Positions 32,593 through 43,347 of a stretch of DNA of 64,000 nucleotides are shown here, piece after piece. The translations under genes and the position numbers were made by a program. This DNA comes from Microbispora triticiradicis (lineage in GTDB: Bacteria; Actinomycetota; Actinomycetes; Streptosporangiales; Streptosporangiaceae): NCBI GenBank assembly GCA_003260025.2, contig QFZU02000020.1, positions 1 to 64,000 on the forward strand, given 5' to 3'. Position 1 is the stretch's first letter. Each line of letters opens with the position of its first letter. Below the pieces are notes generated by a model, which saw nothing but the letters and a program-made list of their open reading frames with translations, made no database searches and had not been told where the DNA came from.

Positions 32593-32967
32593 TCAGCCGA
32601 CCCCGAGCAGGTCGACGACGAAGATGAGCGTCTCGCCCGGCTTGATGACGGCGCCCGCGCCACGGTCGCCGTACCCCAGGTGCGGGGGGATCGTCAGCCG
32701 CCGGCGGCCGCCGACCTTCATGCCCGCCACGCCGCGGTCCCAGCCGGCGATGACCCGGCCGCCGCCGAGGGGGAACTGGAACGGCTGCCCGCGGTTCCAG
32801 GAGGCGTCGAACTCCTCGCCGGTGGAGAACGCCACCCCGACGTAGTGCACGGTCACGTTCTGCCCCGGCCTGGCCTCCGGGCCGGTCCCCTCCACGAGGT
32901 CGGCGATCTCCAGGTCGGCGGGCGGCTCGCCCTCGGGGAAGTCGATCTCGGGCTTCTCCAGTGCCAC
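32593..32967 (-). CDS. FKBP-type peptidyl-prolyl cis-trans isomerase
   Basis: A 124-residue single-domain FKBP that catalyses proline isomerisation in protein folding, cytosolic (no signal peptide). Core motifs are VTVHYVGVAFSTGEEFDASW, PFQFPLGGGRVIAGWDRG, VGGRRRLTIPPHLGYGDRG and a closing GETLIFVVDLLGVG. The GTG at 32967 has AGGAGA upstream and yields the standard actinobacterial length; the open frame upstream is unrelated filler. Confidence 0.93.
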   Translation of the reverse strand: MALEKPEIDFPEGEPPADLEIADLVEGTGPEARPGQNVTVHYVGVAFSTGEEFDASWNRGQPFQFPLGGGRVIAGWDRGVAGMKVGGRRRLTIPPHLGYGDRGAGAVIKPGETLIFVVDLLGVG

Positions 32968-33085
32968 GTGGGTCTCCTGTTCTGTCCGTGCCGGACGTTC
33001 CGGCCGGCTGACGACTCTACCGGCAGGCCCGCTCGCCGATCTCGCGACTGCGCCCGACACGACGGCCGACACGGCGGCCGACGCG

Positions 33086-33123
33086 ACGGCGCCTTCCCCC
33101 GCACCGGGCGGGGAAGGCGCCGT
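33086..33123. terminator. bidirectional terminator
   Basis: A perfect 14-bp stem, ACGGCGCCTTCCCC (33086-33099) with GGGGAAGGCGCCGT (33110-33123), and a 10-nt loop. It lies 27 nt beyond the stop of the minus-strand stress-protein gene and is followed on the plus side by TGTTG. Confidence 0.85.
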
Positions 33124-33150
33124 TGTTGTGCCTGAGAGCGTGGGCGGGCG

Positions 33151-33861
33151 TCACATGCGGCGGCCCCTCGACAGCCCGGCCTCGTCACGCGCCTCCTCGT
33201 CGCGCACCTCTTCGTCACGGGCGTCCTCGTCGCGGGCGTCCGCGCGCTCTGCGTCCGTACGGAGGTCCGCCTGCGGGGCGGTGTCGCCGGAGACCGGCGA
33301 GGGCGGCGTCACGGGCGTGGTCACGGGCGGCGTGGCGGGCCCGGCGGACGGCGGCCGCTGGAGGACGACGGTGTCGGCCGGTCGTACCCCGCCCTGCAGC
33401 AGGGCCTGGGCCTGGTCCAGCATGGCCGAGGCAACCAGCACGTCGTAGCGCCCGGCGACGATCGAGCTCCGGGAGGAGAAGTCGCGCGTCCCGCCGGTGA
33501 AGGCGTGGCCGACGAAGCCGAAGGCGGCGCCCGCGACGGCTCCCCACAGGATCGACCACAGCACCAGCCCGAAGAACGAGGTCGTGGTCGAGGTGAACAG
33601 CCCGAGGAACATGCCGACGATGAGCCCGAAGACCGCGCCGCTGACGAGGCCCGTCAGCGCGGCCCTGCCGTTGGTGAGCCGCCCGGTGACGGTCTCCTCC
33701 AGGCGCAGGTCGCTGCCGATGATCGCGCTGTTCTCCACCGGGAAACCGGCGTCGGACAGCGTGTCGACGGCGCGTTGCGCCGCGGCGTAGTTGTCGTAGC
33801 TGACCAGCAGCCGTCTGTCGACCGCCGGACTGGCCGGCTCTGCGGCCGGTGAGTACTCCAT
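33151..33861 (-). CDS. general stress protein (GSP17M/YflT-type domain) membrane protein
   Basis: A 236-residue protein. Residues about 15-60 match the general-stress 17M domain (LLVSYDNYAAAQRAVDTLSD, FPVENSAIIGSDLR). A Gly-rich hydrophobic hairpin follows (about 75-125), then a return segment YDVLVASAMLDQAQALL. The C-terminus (about 205-230) is an Arg-Asp-Glu repeat tail (RDEDARDEEVRDEEARDE). The ATG at 33861 has GGAGG 5 nt upstream. Role in stress is inferred from the family; no sigma-B-type promoter is obvious. Confidence 0.78.
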   Translation of the reverse strand: MEYSPAAEPASPAVDRRLLVSYDNYAAAQRAVDTLSDAGFPVENSAIIGSDLRLEETVTGRLTNGRAALTGLVSGAVFGLIVGMFLGLFTSTTTSFFGLVLWSILWGAVAGAAFGFVGHAFTGGTRDFSSRSSIVAGRYDVLVASAMLDQAQALLQGGVRPADTVVLQRPPSAGPATPPVTTPVTPPSPVSGDTAPQADLRTDAERADARDEDARDEEVRDEEARDEAGLSRGRRM

Positions 33862-33945
33862 GAGCGCCTCCGCGGGATAGTGCGGCCGGTACGAGGAACG
33901 CACTACCCCGAGAGAGCCCGATATTCCTGCCGGGAATCGGCGTGG

Positions 33946-35999
<2,054 letters not shown>

Positions 36000-36079
36000 T
36001 CATCCGGCCTGATCCGGCTCGCCGGTGTTGGCCTTCGTGTAGGCCCGCAGCCGCTCCGCGACCTGCCTGGTTCACGTGA

Positions 36080-37198
36080 TCAGGCCAGCACGCCGGCGGC
36101 GCGCAGGGCCTCCGCCTCGTCGCCGGACAGCCCCCAGGCGCTCAGGTCGTGCAGCCGGGTGGCGGGGGACAGGTCACCGTGCCCGGCGCCGGCCAGCCGC
36201 GGCGCGGGCGCCGCCTGCGGCACGCCGCCGACCTCCACGAACGTGCCGCGCGCCCGGTTGTGCGGGTGCCCGGCGGCCTCGCGCGGGTCGAGCACCGGGA
36301 CCACGCAGGCGTCGGAGCCTTCGAAGACCGCCTCCCATTCGGCCCGCGTACGGGACCGGAACGCCTCGGCCAGCCGTTCGCGGATGACCGGCCAGTTGGC
36401 CCGGTCGTCGCGGTCGGGTAGGTCGGCGACGCCCATGCGCTCGAGCATCTCCGCCCAGAACCGCGGCTCCAGCGCGCCCACGGCGAGGAACCCGCCGTCG
36501 GCCGTTTCGTACGTGTCGTACATGGGGGCGCCGGTGTCGAGGAGGTTGGTGCCGCGCGGACCCCAGTGGCCGCCGTGCACCGCGCCGTGGAACATTGAGA
36601 ACAGCAGCGCCGCGCCGTCGACCATCGCGGCGTCCACCACCCGGCCGCGGCCGGTCCGCTCCCGCTCGATCAGGGCCAGCAGCACGCCGTACGCGAGCAT
36701 GAGCCCGCCGCCGGCGAAGTCGCCGAGGATGTTGATGGGCGGGGTGGGCTTATCCCCCGCGCGGCCCAGCATCGACAGCACCCCCGCGACCGCGATGTAG
36801 TCGATGTCGTGCCCGGCGGTGTGGGCGAGCGGGCCGTCCTGGCCCCAGCCGGTCATCCGGCCGTACACGAGCCGCTCGTTGACGGCGTGCAGGTCGTCCG
36901 GCCCGATGCCGAGCCGCTCGGCGACGCCCGGGCGGAACACCTCGATCACCACGTCGGCCCGCTCCGCCAGCCGCCGGAACGCGGCCACCCCCTCGGGCGA
37001 CTTCAGGTCGAGGCCGATCGTCCGCTTGCCGCGGTCCATCACCTCCCGCCGGGGCTCGTCGCCCACCGCGGCCACCCGGTCGACGCGCAGCACCTCGGCG
37101 CCGTGGTCGGCGAGCATCATCCCGGCGAACGGCCCCGGCGCGAGCCCGGCCAGCTCCAGCACCCGGATCCCCGCCAGCGGCCCCCGTGACCTCTCCAT
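36080..37198 (-). CDS. CaiB/BaiF CoA-transferase family: alpha-methylacyl-CoA racemase
   Basis: A 372-residue class III CoA-transferase fold enzyme. The segments LELAGLAPGPFAGMMLADHG, then HTAGHDIDYIAVAGVLSMLG and INILGDFAGGG, match mycobacterial MCR and animal AMACR. The catalytic pair would be His130 and Asp160, 30 residues apart as in MCR. The reaction epimerises 2-methyl-branched acyl-CoAs so they can enter beta-oxidation. ATG at 37198 follows GAGGAGG. It is divergent from genes for 10-methyl fatty acid synthesis, which gives the substrate assignment context. Confidence 0.86.
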   Translation of the reverse strand: MERSRGPLAGIRVLELAGLAPGPFAGMMLADHGAEVLRVDRVAAVGDEPRREVMDRGKRTIGLDLKSPEGVAAFRRLAERADVVIEVFRPGVAERLGIGPDDLHAVNERLVYGRMTGWGQDGPLAHTAGHDIDYIAVAGVLSMLGRAGDKPTPPINILGDFAGGGLMLAYGVLLALIERERTGRGRVVDAAMVDGAALLFSMFHGAVHGGHWGPRGTNLLDTGAPMYDTYETADGGFLAVGALEPRFWAEMLERMGVADLPDRDDRANWPVIRERLAEAFRSRTRAEWEAVFEGSDACVVPVLDPREAAGHPHNRARGTFVEVGGVPQAAPAPRLAGAGHGDLSPATRLHDLSAWGLSGDEAEALRAAGVLA

Positions 37199-37454
37199 GC
37201 GTTCCTCCTCACCGCCCGGTGGAAACCCAGTGAAGCCCAGTGGAACACACTCGTCGGCCCAGGTCCTGACGGTTTCCACAGTTACGGCAGGGGCGCGCGA
37301 GGCGAAGAACACGGGAAGGATACGATCTGTGCCGACGGGGTGTCGCGAGACTACTCGATAGTTTTCGCGGGCGTAACGTGTCTACTCTGGTCTGCGTCCC
37401 CGTCCGGGGATAGCGTGCCAAGAGGCGATCACTACGATCCATGGGGGTGGTGTC

Positions 37455-38825
37455 ATGCCAGAGCGCACGGCCAGTATGACCGCCCATATAAAGGCCGTCG
37501 AGCAGATCAGGGACTCCTACGCCGCCATCCCCGAAGACGCCGCTCCTCGGCTGGCCAAGGCCACGACGAACCTGTTCCGCTTCCGGGCCCCGGCCAAGAC
37601 GGCGTCGCTGTCGGCCCGTGACCTGGACCAGGTCATCCACGTCGACCCGGTGACCATGACGGCCGAGGTCCAGGGCATGACGACGTACGAGAACCTGGTG
37701 GACGCCACGCTGCCGCACGGGCTCATGCCGTATGTCGTGCCGCAGCTGAAGACGATCACGCTCGGCGGCGCGGTCACCGGCCTCGGCATCGAGTCGAGCA
37801 GCTTCCGGGACGGCCTGCCGCACGAGTCGGTCGAGGAACTGGAGATCCTCACCGGCGACGGGCGGATTCTGGTGGCCCGGGCCGACAACGAGCACGCGGA
37901 CCTGTTCCGGGCCTTCCCCAACTCCTACGGCACGCTCGGCTACGCCCTGCGCATCCGCATCAAGCTGGCCCGGGTGAAGCCGTACGTCAAGCTGACCCAC
38001 ATCCGCTTCAACGACGCCGACAAGTGCATGCTCGCCATGCAGGAGATCTGCGAGAGCCGGGAGCACGACGGCGAGCCGATCGACTTCGTCGACGGCACGT
38101 TCTTCAGTCCCGACGAGCTGTACGTCACCGTCGGGTCGTTCTCCGACCGGGCGCCCTACACCTCCGACTACACCGGCATGCGGATCTACTACCAGTCGAT
38201 CCGCAGCCGCGCCCGCGACTGGCTCACCGTCCGCGACTACCTGTGGCGCTGGGACACCGACTGGTTCTGGTGCTCGCGCGCCTTCGGGGTGCAGCAGCCG
38301 CTGGTCCGCTCGCTCCTGCCGCGCCGGTGGATGCGCTCGGACGTCTACCGTAGGCTCGTCGGCCTCGACCAGAGGTACGGCCTGACGGCCAGGATCGACC
38401 GCTGGCGGAACAACCCCGTGCACGAGTCGGTGATCCAGGACGTCGAGGTCCCGGTCGAGCGGGGCGCGGAGTTCCTGGAGGTCTTCCACCGCGAGGTCGG
38501 CATGACCCCGGTGTGGATGTGCCCGCTCAAGGCGACCGGCGAGTGGTCGCTCTATCCCCTCGAACCCGGCCGCCTGTACGTGAACTTCGGCTTCTGGGGG
38601 ATGGTGCCGCTGCCGCGGGGCCAGTACGACGGGTATCACAACCGGCTGATCGAGCGCGCCGTGCACGCGCTCGACGGCCACAAGTCGCTGTACTCCACCT
38701 CCTTCTACGGTCGTGAGGAGTTCTGGCGGCTCTACAACGGAGACGCCTACTGGCCGGTCAAGAGCGCCTACGACCCGGGCGGCCGGCTGCTGGACCTGTA
38801 CGACAAGTGCGTCAGGGCCAGGTAG
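37455..38825 (+). CDS. tmsA: FAD-binding oxidoreductase of 10-methyl fatty acid synthesis (TmsA/BfaA-like)
   Basis: A 456-residue flavoprotein, DHCR24-like. The PCMH-type FAD domain covers about 30-190 with TITLGGAVTGLGIESSSFRD and VEELEILTGDGRIL. The C-terminal half is WRWDTDWFWCSRAFGVQQPL and NNPVHESVIQDVEVP. The mycobacterial counterpart Rv0449c (BfaA) reduces the 10-methylene intermediate to the 10-methyl acyl chain of phospholipids. It is 29 nt upstream of the matching methyltransferase. The ATG at 37455 follows GGGGGTGG. Confidence 0.87.
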   Translation: MPERTASMTAHIKAVEQIRDSYAAIPEDAAPRLAKATTNLFRFRAPAKTASLSARDLDQVIHVDPVTMTAEVQGMTTYENLVDATLPHGLMPYVVPQLKTITLGGAVTGLGIESSSFRDGLPHESVEELEILTGDGRILVARADNEHADLFRAFPNSYGTLGYALRIRIKLARVKPYVKLTHIRFNDADKCMLAMQEICESREHDGEPIDFVDGTFFSPDELYVTVGSFSDRAPYTSDYTGMRIYYQSIRSRARDWLTVRDYLWRWDTDWFWCSRAFGVQQPLVRSLLPRRWMRSDVYRRLVGLDQRYGLTARIDRWRNNPVHESVIQDVEVPVERGAEFLEVFHREVGMTPVWMCPLKATGEWSLYPLEPGRLYVNFGFWGMVPLPRGQYDGYHNRLIERAVHALDGHKSLYSTSFYGREEFWRLYNGDAYWPVKSAYDPGGRLLDLYDKCVRAR

Positions 38826-38854
38826 TTGGGCGTCGATACGTCGGGAGAGGTGTA

Positions 38855-40111
38855 ATGGCTCTTGCGGAGATCTTCGAGAAGATCGTCGGTCCTGACGCGG
38901 GCGTCGAGTTCGTCGCCTACGACGGCAGCAAGGCGGGATCCCCGGGTGCGGACATCCGCATCGAGGTGAAGACGCCGGCGGCGGTGGCCTACCTCGCGCA
39001 GGCGCCGGGGGAGCTCGGTCTCGCCCGCGCGTACATCGCGGGGCACATGGACGTGCACGGTGACATGTACACCCTGCTCGACCGGATGTGGTCGCTGACG
39101 CTCAACGACCTGCCGCTCGGCGAGAAGATCGCCGCGGCCCGCTCGCTCGGGCTCAAGCCGCTGCTGATGCGCGTGCCGCCGCCGCCGCAGGAGGCGCGGC
39201 AGAGCACGCTGGCGAAGCTGGGCAGCCGGCACGCCAAGCAGCGCGACGCCGAGGTGATCCACCACCACTACGACGTCTCCAACCGGTTCTACGAGTGGGT
39301 GCTCGGCCCCTCCATGGCGTACACCTGCGCGGTCTTCCCCCGGCCGGACGCGACGCTGGAGGAGGCGCAGCACACCAAGTTCGACCTGGTCGCCAAGAAG
39401 CTGGACCTCAAGCCCGGCATGCGGCTGCTCGACGTCGGCTGCGGCTGGGGCGGCATGGTCATGCACGCGGCCAAGGAGTACGGCGTGAAGGGCCTCGGCG
39501 TCACGCTGTCGCGCCAGCAGGCCGAGTACGCGCAGAAGGCCATCGCCGAGGCCGGGCTGTCGGAGCTCGCCGAGGTCCGTTTCATGGACTACCGCGACGT
39601 CGCCGAGACCGGGTTCGACCGGGTCAGCTCGATCGGCCTGACCGAGCACATCGGCAAGGACAACCTGCCGTCGTACTTCTCCTTCCTCTACGGCAAGCTC
39701 AAGCCGGGCGGGCGCCTCCTCAACCACTGCATCACCCGCCCGACCAGCACGGAGAAGACCCTGAACAAGGGTGGTTTCATCAACCGCTACGTCTTCCCCG
39801 ACGGCGAGCTCGAGTCGGTCGGCCACCTGATCCGTCAGATGGAGGACATCGGCTACGAGGTCCGGCACGAGGAGAACCTGCGCGAGCACTACGCGCTGAC
39901 CCTGCGCGAGTGGTGCAAGAACCTCGACGAGCACTGGGACGAGGCCGTGGAGGAGGTCGGACAGGGCACCGCCCGGGTCTGGCGGCTCTACATGGCCGGG
40001 TGCGTGGTCGGGTTCGAGCGCAACAAGGTGCAGCTCCACCAGGTGCTCGGCGTCCGGCTCGACGAGGGACAGTCGCACGTGCCGCTGCGCCCGTCCCTCG
40101 ACTGGCCGTGA
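38855..40111 (+). CDS. tmsB: CFA-synthase-family methyltransferase of 10-methyl fatty acid synthesis (TmsB/BfaB-like)
   Basis: A 418-residue SAM-dependent methyltransferase related to cyclopropane fatty acid synthase. Residues 1-120 form the N-terminal lipid-binding part, HHHYDVSNRFYEWVLGPSMA follows, SAM motif I is LLDVGCGWGGMVMHAA, and the C-terminal EEVGQGTARVWRLYMAGCVV carries the conserved YMAGC Cys. In the mycobacterial pair (Rv0447c) it adds a methylene at C10 of oleoyl chains of phospholipids. GGGAGAGG precedes the ATG. Paired with the FAD reductase it should make the 10-methyl chains characteristic of this order. Confidence 0.88.
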   Translation: MALAEIFEKIVGPDAGVEFVAYDGSKAGSPGADIRIEVKTPAAVAYLAQAPGELGLARAYIAGHMDVHGDMYTLLDRMWSLTLNDLPLGEKIAAARSLGLKPLLMRVPPPPQEARQSTLAKLGSRHAKQRDAEVIHHHYDVSNRFYEWVLGPSMAYTCAVFPRPDATLEEAQHTKFDLVAKKLDLKPGMRLLDVGCGWGGMVMHAAKEYGVKGLGVTLSRQQAEYAQKAIAEAGLSELAEVRFMDYRDVAETGFDRVSSIGLTEHIGKDNLPSYFSFLYGKLKPGGRLLNHCITRPTSTEKTLNKGGFINRYVFPDGELESVGHLIRQMEDIGYEVRHEENLREHYALTLREWCKNLDEHWDEAVEEVGQGTARVWRLYMAGCVVGFERNKVQLHQVLGVRLDEGQSHVPLRPSLDWP

Positions 40112-40117
40112 CGGTTC

Positions 40118-41653
40118 CTACCGAAGCTCGCGCTTGAGGATCTTGCCGGTGGCGGTCATCGGCAGGGACTCGCGGAACTCCACGATCCGCGGGTACTTGT
40201 AGGCCGCCATCGTCTCCCGGCCCCACGCCACCAGTTCCTCCTCGGTGGTCGTGTCGCCGGGCGTGCGGATGACGTACGCCTTGACCTCCTCGCCGTGCGA
40301 CTCGTGGGGGACCCCGACGACCGCGGCGAGCGAGACCGCCGGGTGGGTCATGAGGACCTCCTCGATCTCCCGGGGATAGACGTTGAACCCACCCCTGATG
40401 ATCATGTCCTTGGCCCGGTCGACGATGAAGTAGTAACCGTCCTCGTCGCGCCGGGCAATGTCGCCGGTGCGGAACCAGCCGTCCCGCATGACCTCCGCGG
40501 TCGCCTCGGGCCGGTTGTGGTAGCCCTTCATCACGTTGTGGCCGCGGACGGCGATCTCGCCGATGCCGCCGGGGTCGCCGACCGTGTTCCACTCGGCGTC
40601 CACCAGCTTCATCTCGACGCCCCAGATCGGGGTGCCGATCGAGCCGGCCTTGGCGGGACGGCCCGGCTGGTTGAACGAGGTCACCGGCGAGGTCTCCGAC
40701 AGGCCGTAGCCCTCCAGGATGTCCACCCCGAACGTCGCGCTGAAGTCCTTGAGCACCTCGACCGGCAGCGCGGACCCTCCGGAGGCGGCGGTGACCAGCG
40801 AGGACGGCACCGCGGCGGCCCCGGCGCGCACCGCGGTGAGCATCGCCCAGTACATCGTCGGCACTCCGGCGAACAACGTGACCTTCTCCCGCTCCATCAG
40901 GGCGAGCGCCTCGGCCGGCTCGAAGCGCGGCATCAGCACGAGCGTGGCGCGGCGCCGGAACCCGGCGTTCATCAGTACGGTCTGGCCGAAGGAGTGGAAC
41001 AGCGGCAGTGCCACGAGGTAGGTGCTCCGGTCCTGGCGCGGGAACATCTCGTCGCTGACGACGGCGTTCATCACCATGTTCTGGTGGGTCAGTTCGGCGC
41101 CCTTGGGCTGCCCTGTGGTGCCGCTCGTGTAGAGGATGACCGCCGTGTCCCCGGGGGAGGTCTGCACGGTCTCGAACTCGCCCGGCACCCCGTCGAGCGC
41201 CGCCCACAGCGTCTCGCCGTACGCCGACTCGGTGGCGAACGGCGTGGCCGGCAGCACGATGAAGTGCTCGGCCCGCCCGGCCTCGGCGAACCCGGCCCGG
41301 CCGCGCTCGCCCAGCGGCAGTTCCGGCGTGCCCTCGAAGCAGAAGAACGCCTTGGCGCCGGAGTCGTCCAGGTGATAGGCGATCTCCCTGGCCTGCAGCA
41401 GCACGTTCAGCGGGACCACGGTCGCGCCCGCCTTGAGGATCCCGTAGTACACGAACGGGAAGTAGGGCAGGTTCGGGCAGGCGAGGGCGACCTTGTCGCC
41501 CCTGCCCACGCCGCGGGCGGCGAGCAGGTTGGCGACCTGACCGGCGATGGTGTTCACGAGCGAGTACGGCAGGCGGAGGTCTCCGAAGACGACCGCGGTG
41601 GCGTCGGGCTCGTCACGTGCGCTGTCCTCCAGCACGACGGCCAGGTTGAGCAT
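40118..41653 (-). CDS. AMP-forming long-chain acyl-CoA ligase (FadD-like)
   Basis: A 511-residue ANL-superfamily ligase. The phosphate loop is ILYTSGTTGQPKGAE, followed by ILEGYGLSETSPVTSFN (A5), GWFRTGDIARRDEDGYYFIV (A7/A8) and the catalytic Lys in PMTATGKILKREL. It activates a carboxylic acid, most likely a fatty acid, to its CoA ester. The ATG at 41653 has AGGGAG 6 nt upstream; the open frame continues far upstream but only as antisense of other genes. Convergent with tmsB (6-nt gap). A palindrome 36 nt upstream suggests TetR-type control. Confidence 0.88.
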   Translation of the reverse strand: MLNLAVVLEDSARDEPDATAVVFGDLRLPYSLVNTIAGQVANLLAARGVGRGDKVALACPNLPYFPFVYYGILKAGATVVPLNVLLQAREIAYHLDDSGAKAFFCFEGTPELPLGERGRAGFAEAGRAEHFIVLPATPFATESAYGETLWAALDGVPGEFETVQTSPGDTAVILYTSGTTGQPKGAELTHQNMVMNAVVSDEMFPRQDRSTYLVALPLFHSFGQTVLMNAGFRRRATLVLMPRFEPAEALALMEREKVTLFAGVPTMYWAMLTAVRAGAAAVPSSLVTAASGGSALPVEVLKDFSATFGVDILEGYGLSETSPVTSFNQPGRPAKAGSIGTPIWGVEMKLVDAEWNTVGDPGGIGEIAVRGHNVMKGYHNRPEATAEVMRDGWFRTGDIARRDEDGYYFIVDRAKDMIIRGGFNVYPREIEEVLMTHPAVSLAAVVGVPHESHGEEVKAYVIRTPGDTTTEEELVAWGRETMAAYKYPRIVEFRESLPMTATGKILKRELR

Positions 41654-41688
41654 CTGCCGCTCCCTCTTTCTGTCGGACGCATGGTCCA

Positions 41689-41704
41689 TACCAACCGGTA
41701 GGTA
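41689..41704. promoter_or_regulatory. 16-bp near-palindrome upstream of the acyl-CoA ligase gene
   Basis: TACCAACCGGTAGGTA is self-complementary except for one symmetric pair of positions. The shape TACC-ACCGGT-GGTA resembles operators of TetR-type regulators of fatty acid degradation (for example PfmR/FadR sites). No such regulator is adjacent. Confidence 0.55.
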
Positions 41705-41769
41705 CCTCAGCGTAACGGCTGATCCGTCCGATTTTGAGTGCCCGGTCAGCAGCGTGGTCAGCAGCGTGT

Positions 41770-42204
41770 TCAGCAGTGGGCGTACTCGTCCCGCCGGTGG
41801 AGCATGGCCGCCAGCATCAGCGGGAACATCGCGACGTGCGCCAGGATCATCACGGTCATCCCGTCGATCAGGCCCAGCCACAGGAGAGGGAACAACGGCA
41901 CAACCGGGACGAACATGGCGGCGCACATCTCCAGCGTCCCAGCCCAGGCGTGGCCGCGCACACGCATCCACACGGCCATGCCCACCGACATGTCGAACGC
42001 CATCAGGAGGTAGGCGAGCTCGGGGTCGCGGGTGTGGGAGAACCCGATCCCCAGGGCGGACCACAGCAGGCCGAGTGCGAACATCCCGGCGAACATCGCC
42101 ACGACCATTTCGAGGTAGTGCAGGGCGAAGCGTCTCCATCGCCGGGGGCCGGACGGAGAGCCGGACGGGGAGCCGGTGTGCCCGGCGGGCGTCGTCTGTG
42201 TCAT
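41770..42204 (-). CDS. small polytopic membrane protein, unknown function
   Basis: A 144-residue protein. A short hydrophilic N-terminus is followed by four hydrophobic helices (HYLEMVVAMFAGMFALGLLW, PELAYLLMAFDMSVGMAVW, MCAAMFVPVVPLFPLLWLG, MTVMILAHVAMFPLMLAAML). It is Met-rich (about 14 Met) with several His, but no known motif. It is divergent from the GlxA-type regulator 98 nt away and could be its target. I do not recognise the family by function. Confidence 0.65.
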   Translation of the reverse strand: MTQTTPAGHTGSPSGSPSGPRRWRRFALHYLEMVVAMFAGMFALGLLWSALGIGFSHTRDPELAYLLMAFDMSVGMAVWMRVRGHAWAGTLEMCAAMFVPVVPLFPLLWLGLIDGMTVMILAHVAMFPLMLAAMLHRRDEYAHC

Positions 42205-42267
42205 GGCTCGACTGTCCCGGCGGCCGGGGGCTCCGCGAAGTACGGGACCGGCGACAGGTCCGGAAAC

Positions 42268-42296
42268 TTGGGATACCGGTCCCTGTGACGTACAGT
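42268..42296 (+). promoter_or_regulatory. promoter of leaderless GlxA-type regulator
   Basis: TTGGGA (42268-42273), 17-bp spacer, TACAGT (42291-42296), then 6 nt to the GTG at 42303. Confidence 0.6.
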
Positions 42297-42302
42297 CCCG
42301 GT

Positions 42303-43307
42303 GTGATCTCGCGGCGGGTGGTCGTGGTCGGGTACCACGCGGCGGAACTCCTGGACATCGCGTGCGTGACGTCGAGCCTCGTCATGGCGAACGTCCAGGG
42401 CGCCGCGCCTCCGTACGACGTGTGCCTGGTGACCCCCTCCGGGCTGCCCGTCACCTGTGGCAGCGGGCTGACGCTGCAGGCGCAGCAGGCCCTCGAACGC
42501 GTCACCGGGCCGCTGGACACGCTCGTGCTGTCCGGGGGGATCGGGCACGAACTGGCCGCCGCCAACCGGGTGATCGTCGGGCACGTCCGCCGTCTGGCCC
42601 GGGAGAGCCGCCGCGTCGCCTCGGTGTGCACGGGCGCGGCGGTGCTGGCCGCCGCCGGGCTGCTCGACGGCCGGCGCGTCACCACGCACTGGGGGTACGC
42701 CGCCACGCTCGCCTCGCGCCACCCCGAGATCACCGTGGACGCCGCCCCGATCTTCATCCGGGACGGCAACGTCACCACGGCCGCCGGCGTCACCAGTGCG
42801 CTGGACCTGACCCTCGCCTTCATCGAGGAGGACAACGGCTCCGCCCTGGCCCGGGAGGTGGCCCGCCACCTGGTGACCTATCTGCAGCGTCCCGGCAACC
42901 AGGCGCAGATGAGCATGTTCACCGAAGGCCCGCCCCCCGGCGACGACCTGGTCAGGCGGGTCGTCGACCACGTCACCGGCCACCTCGGCGCCGATCTGGG
43001 CACCGCCGCGCTGGCGGCCGGGGCGGGGGTGAGCGAGCGTCACCTGACCCGGCTGTTCCTCCGGCACCTCGGGCAGACGCCGGGCCGGTTCGTCCGCCGG
43101 GCCCGGGCCGAGGCCGCCGCCCATCTGCTGGCCACGACCTCGCTGCCGGTGGCCGCCGTCGCGGCCCGGTGCGGCTTCGGCACGGCCGAGACCCTCCGCC
43201 AGGCCTTCGTCGACCTCTACGGCATCCCGCCCTCGCGCTACCGGCAGGCGCATTCCACCGCACTGCCGCGGTCCTCCGCGCCTGATCCCGGTGCTGTGGC
43301 AGACTGA
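42303..43307 (+). CDS. GlxA-family AraC-type regulator with DJ-1/PfpI domain (2)
   Basis: A 334-residue regulator. The DJ-1/PfpI domain (about 5-185) includes VASVCTGAAVLAAAGLLDGR with the elbow Cys. A tandem AraC helix-turn-helix lies at about 225-320 (LAAGAGVSERHLTRLFLRHL, AVAARCGFGTAETLRQAF). The GTG start has no ribosome binding site and lies 6 nt after TACAGT. Neighbours on either side are a membrane protein (divergent) and a P450 gene 40 nt downstream in the same direction. Control of one or both is plausible. Confidence 0.86.
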   Translation: MISRRVVVVGYHAAELLDIACVTSSLVMANVQGAAPPYDVCLVTPSGLPVTCGSGLTLQAQQALERVTGPLDTLVLSGGIGHELAAANRVIVGHVRRLARESRRVASVCTGAAVLAAAGLLDGRRVTTHWGYAATLASRHPEITVDAAPIFIRDGNVTTAAGVTSALDLTLAFIEEDNGSALAREVARHLVTYLQRPGNQAQMSMFTEGPPPGDDLVRRVVDHVTGHLGADLGTAALAAGAGVSERHLTRLFLRHLGQTPGRFVRRARAEAAAHLLATTSLPVAAVAARCGFGTAETLRQAFVDLYGIPPSRYRQAHSTALPRSSAPDPGAVAD

Positions 43308-43347
43308 CCACCGAATGTCGTTCTGGTCTTCGTCGAAGGGCGGGTCC

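Noticed and set aside
33878-33937. Short hairpins TAGTGCG/CGCACTA and ATTCC/GGAAT between guaB1 and the stress gene
   Set aside because: Stems of 5-7 bp in high-GC DNA are expected by chance; position fits either a weak terminator or nothing, so not listed as a feature.
41654-42835. Upstream extension of the acyl-CoA ligase frame to 905 codons
   Set aside because: The extension is antisense to the GlxA-type regulator and out of phase with the membrane protein; a good ribosome binding site and the family start point are at 41653.
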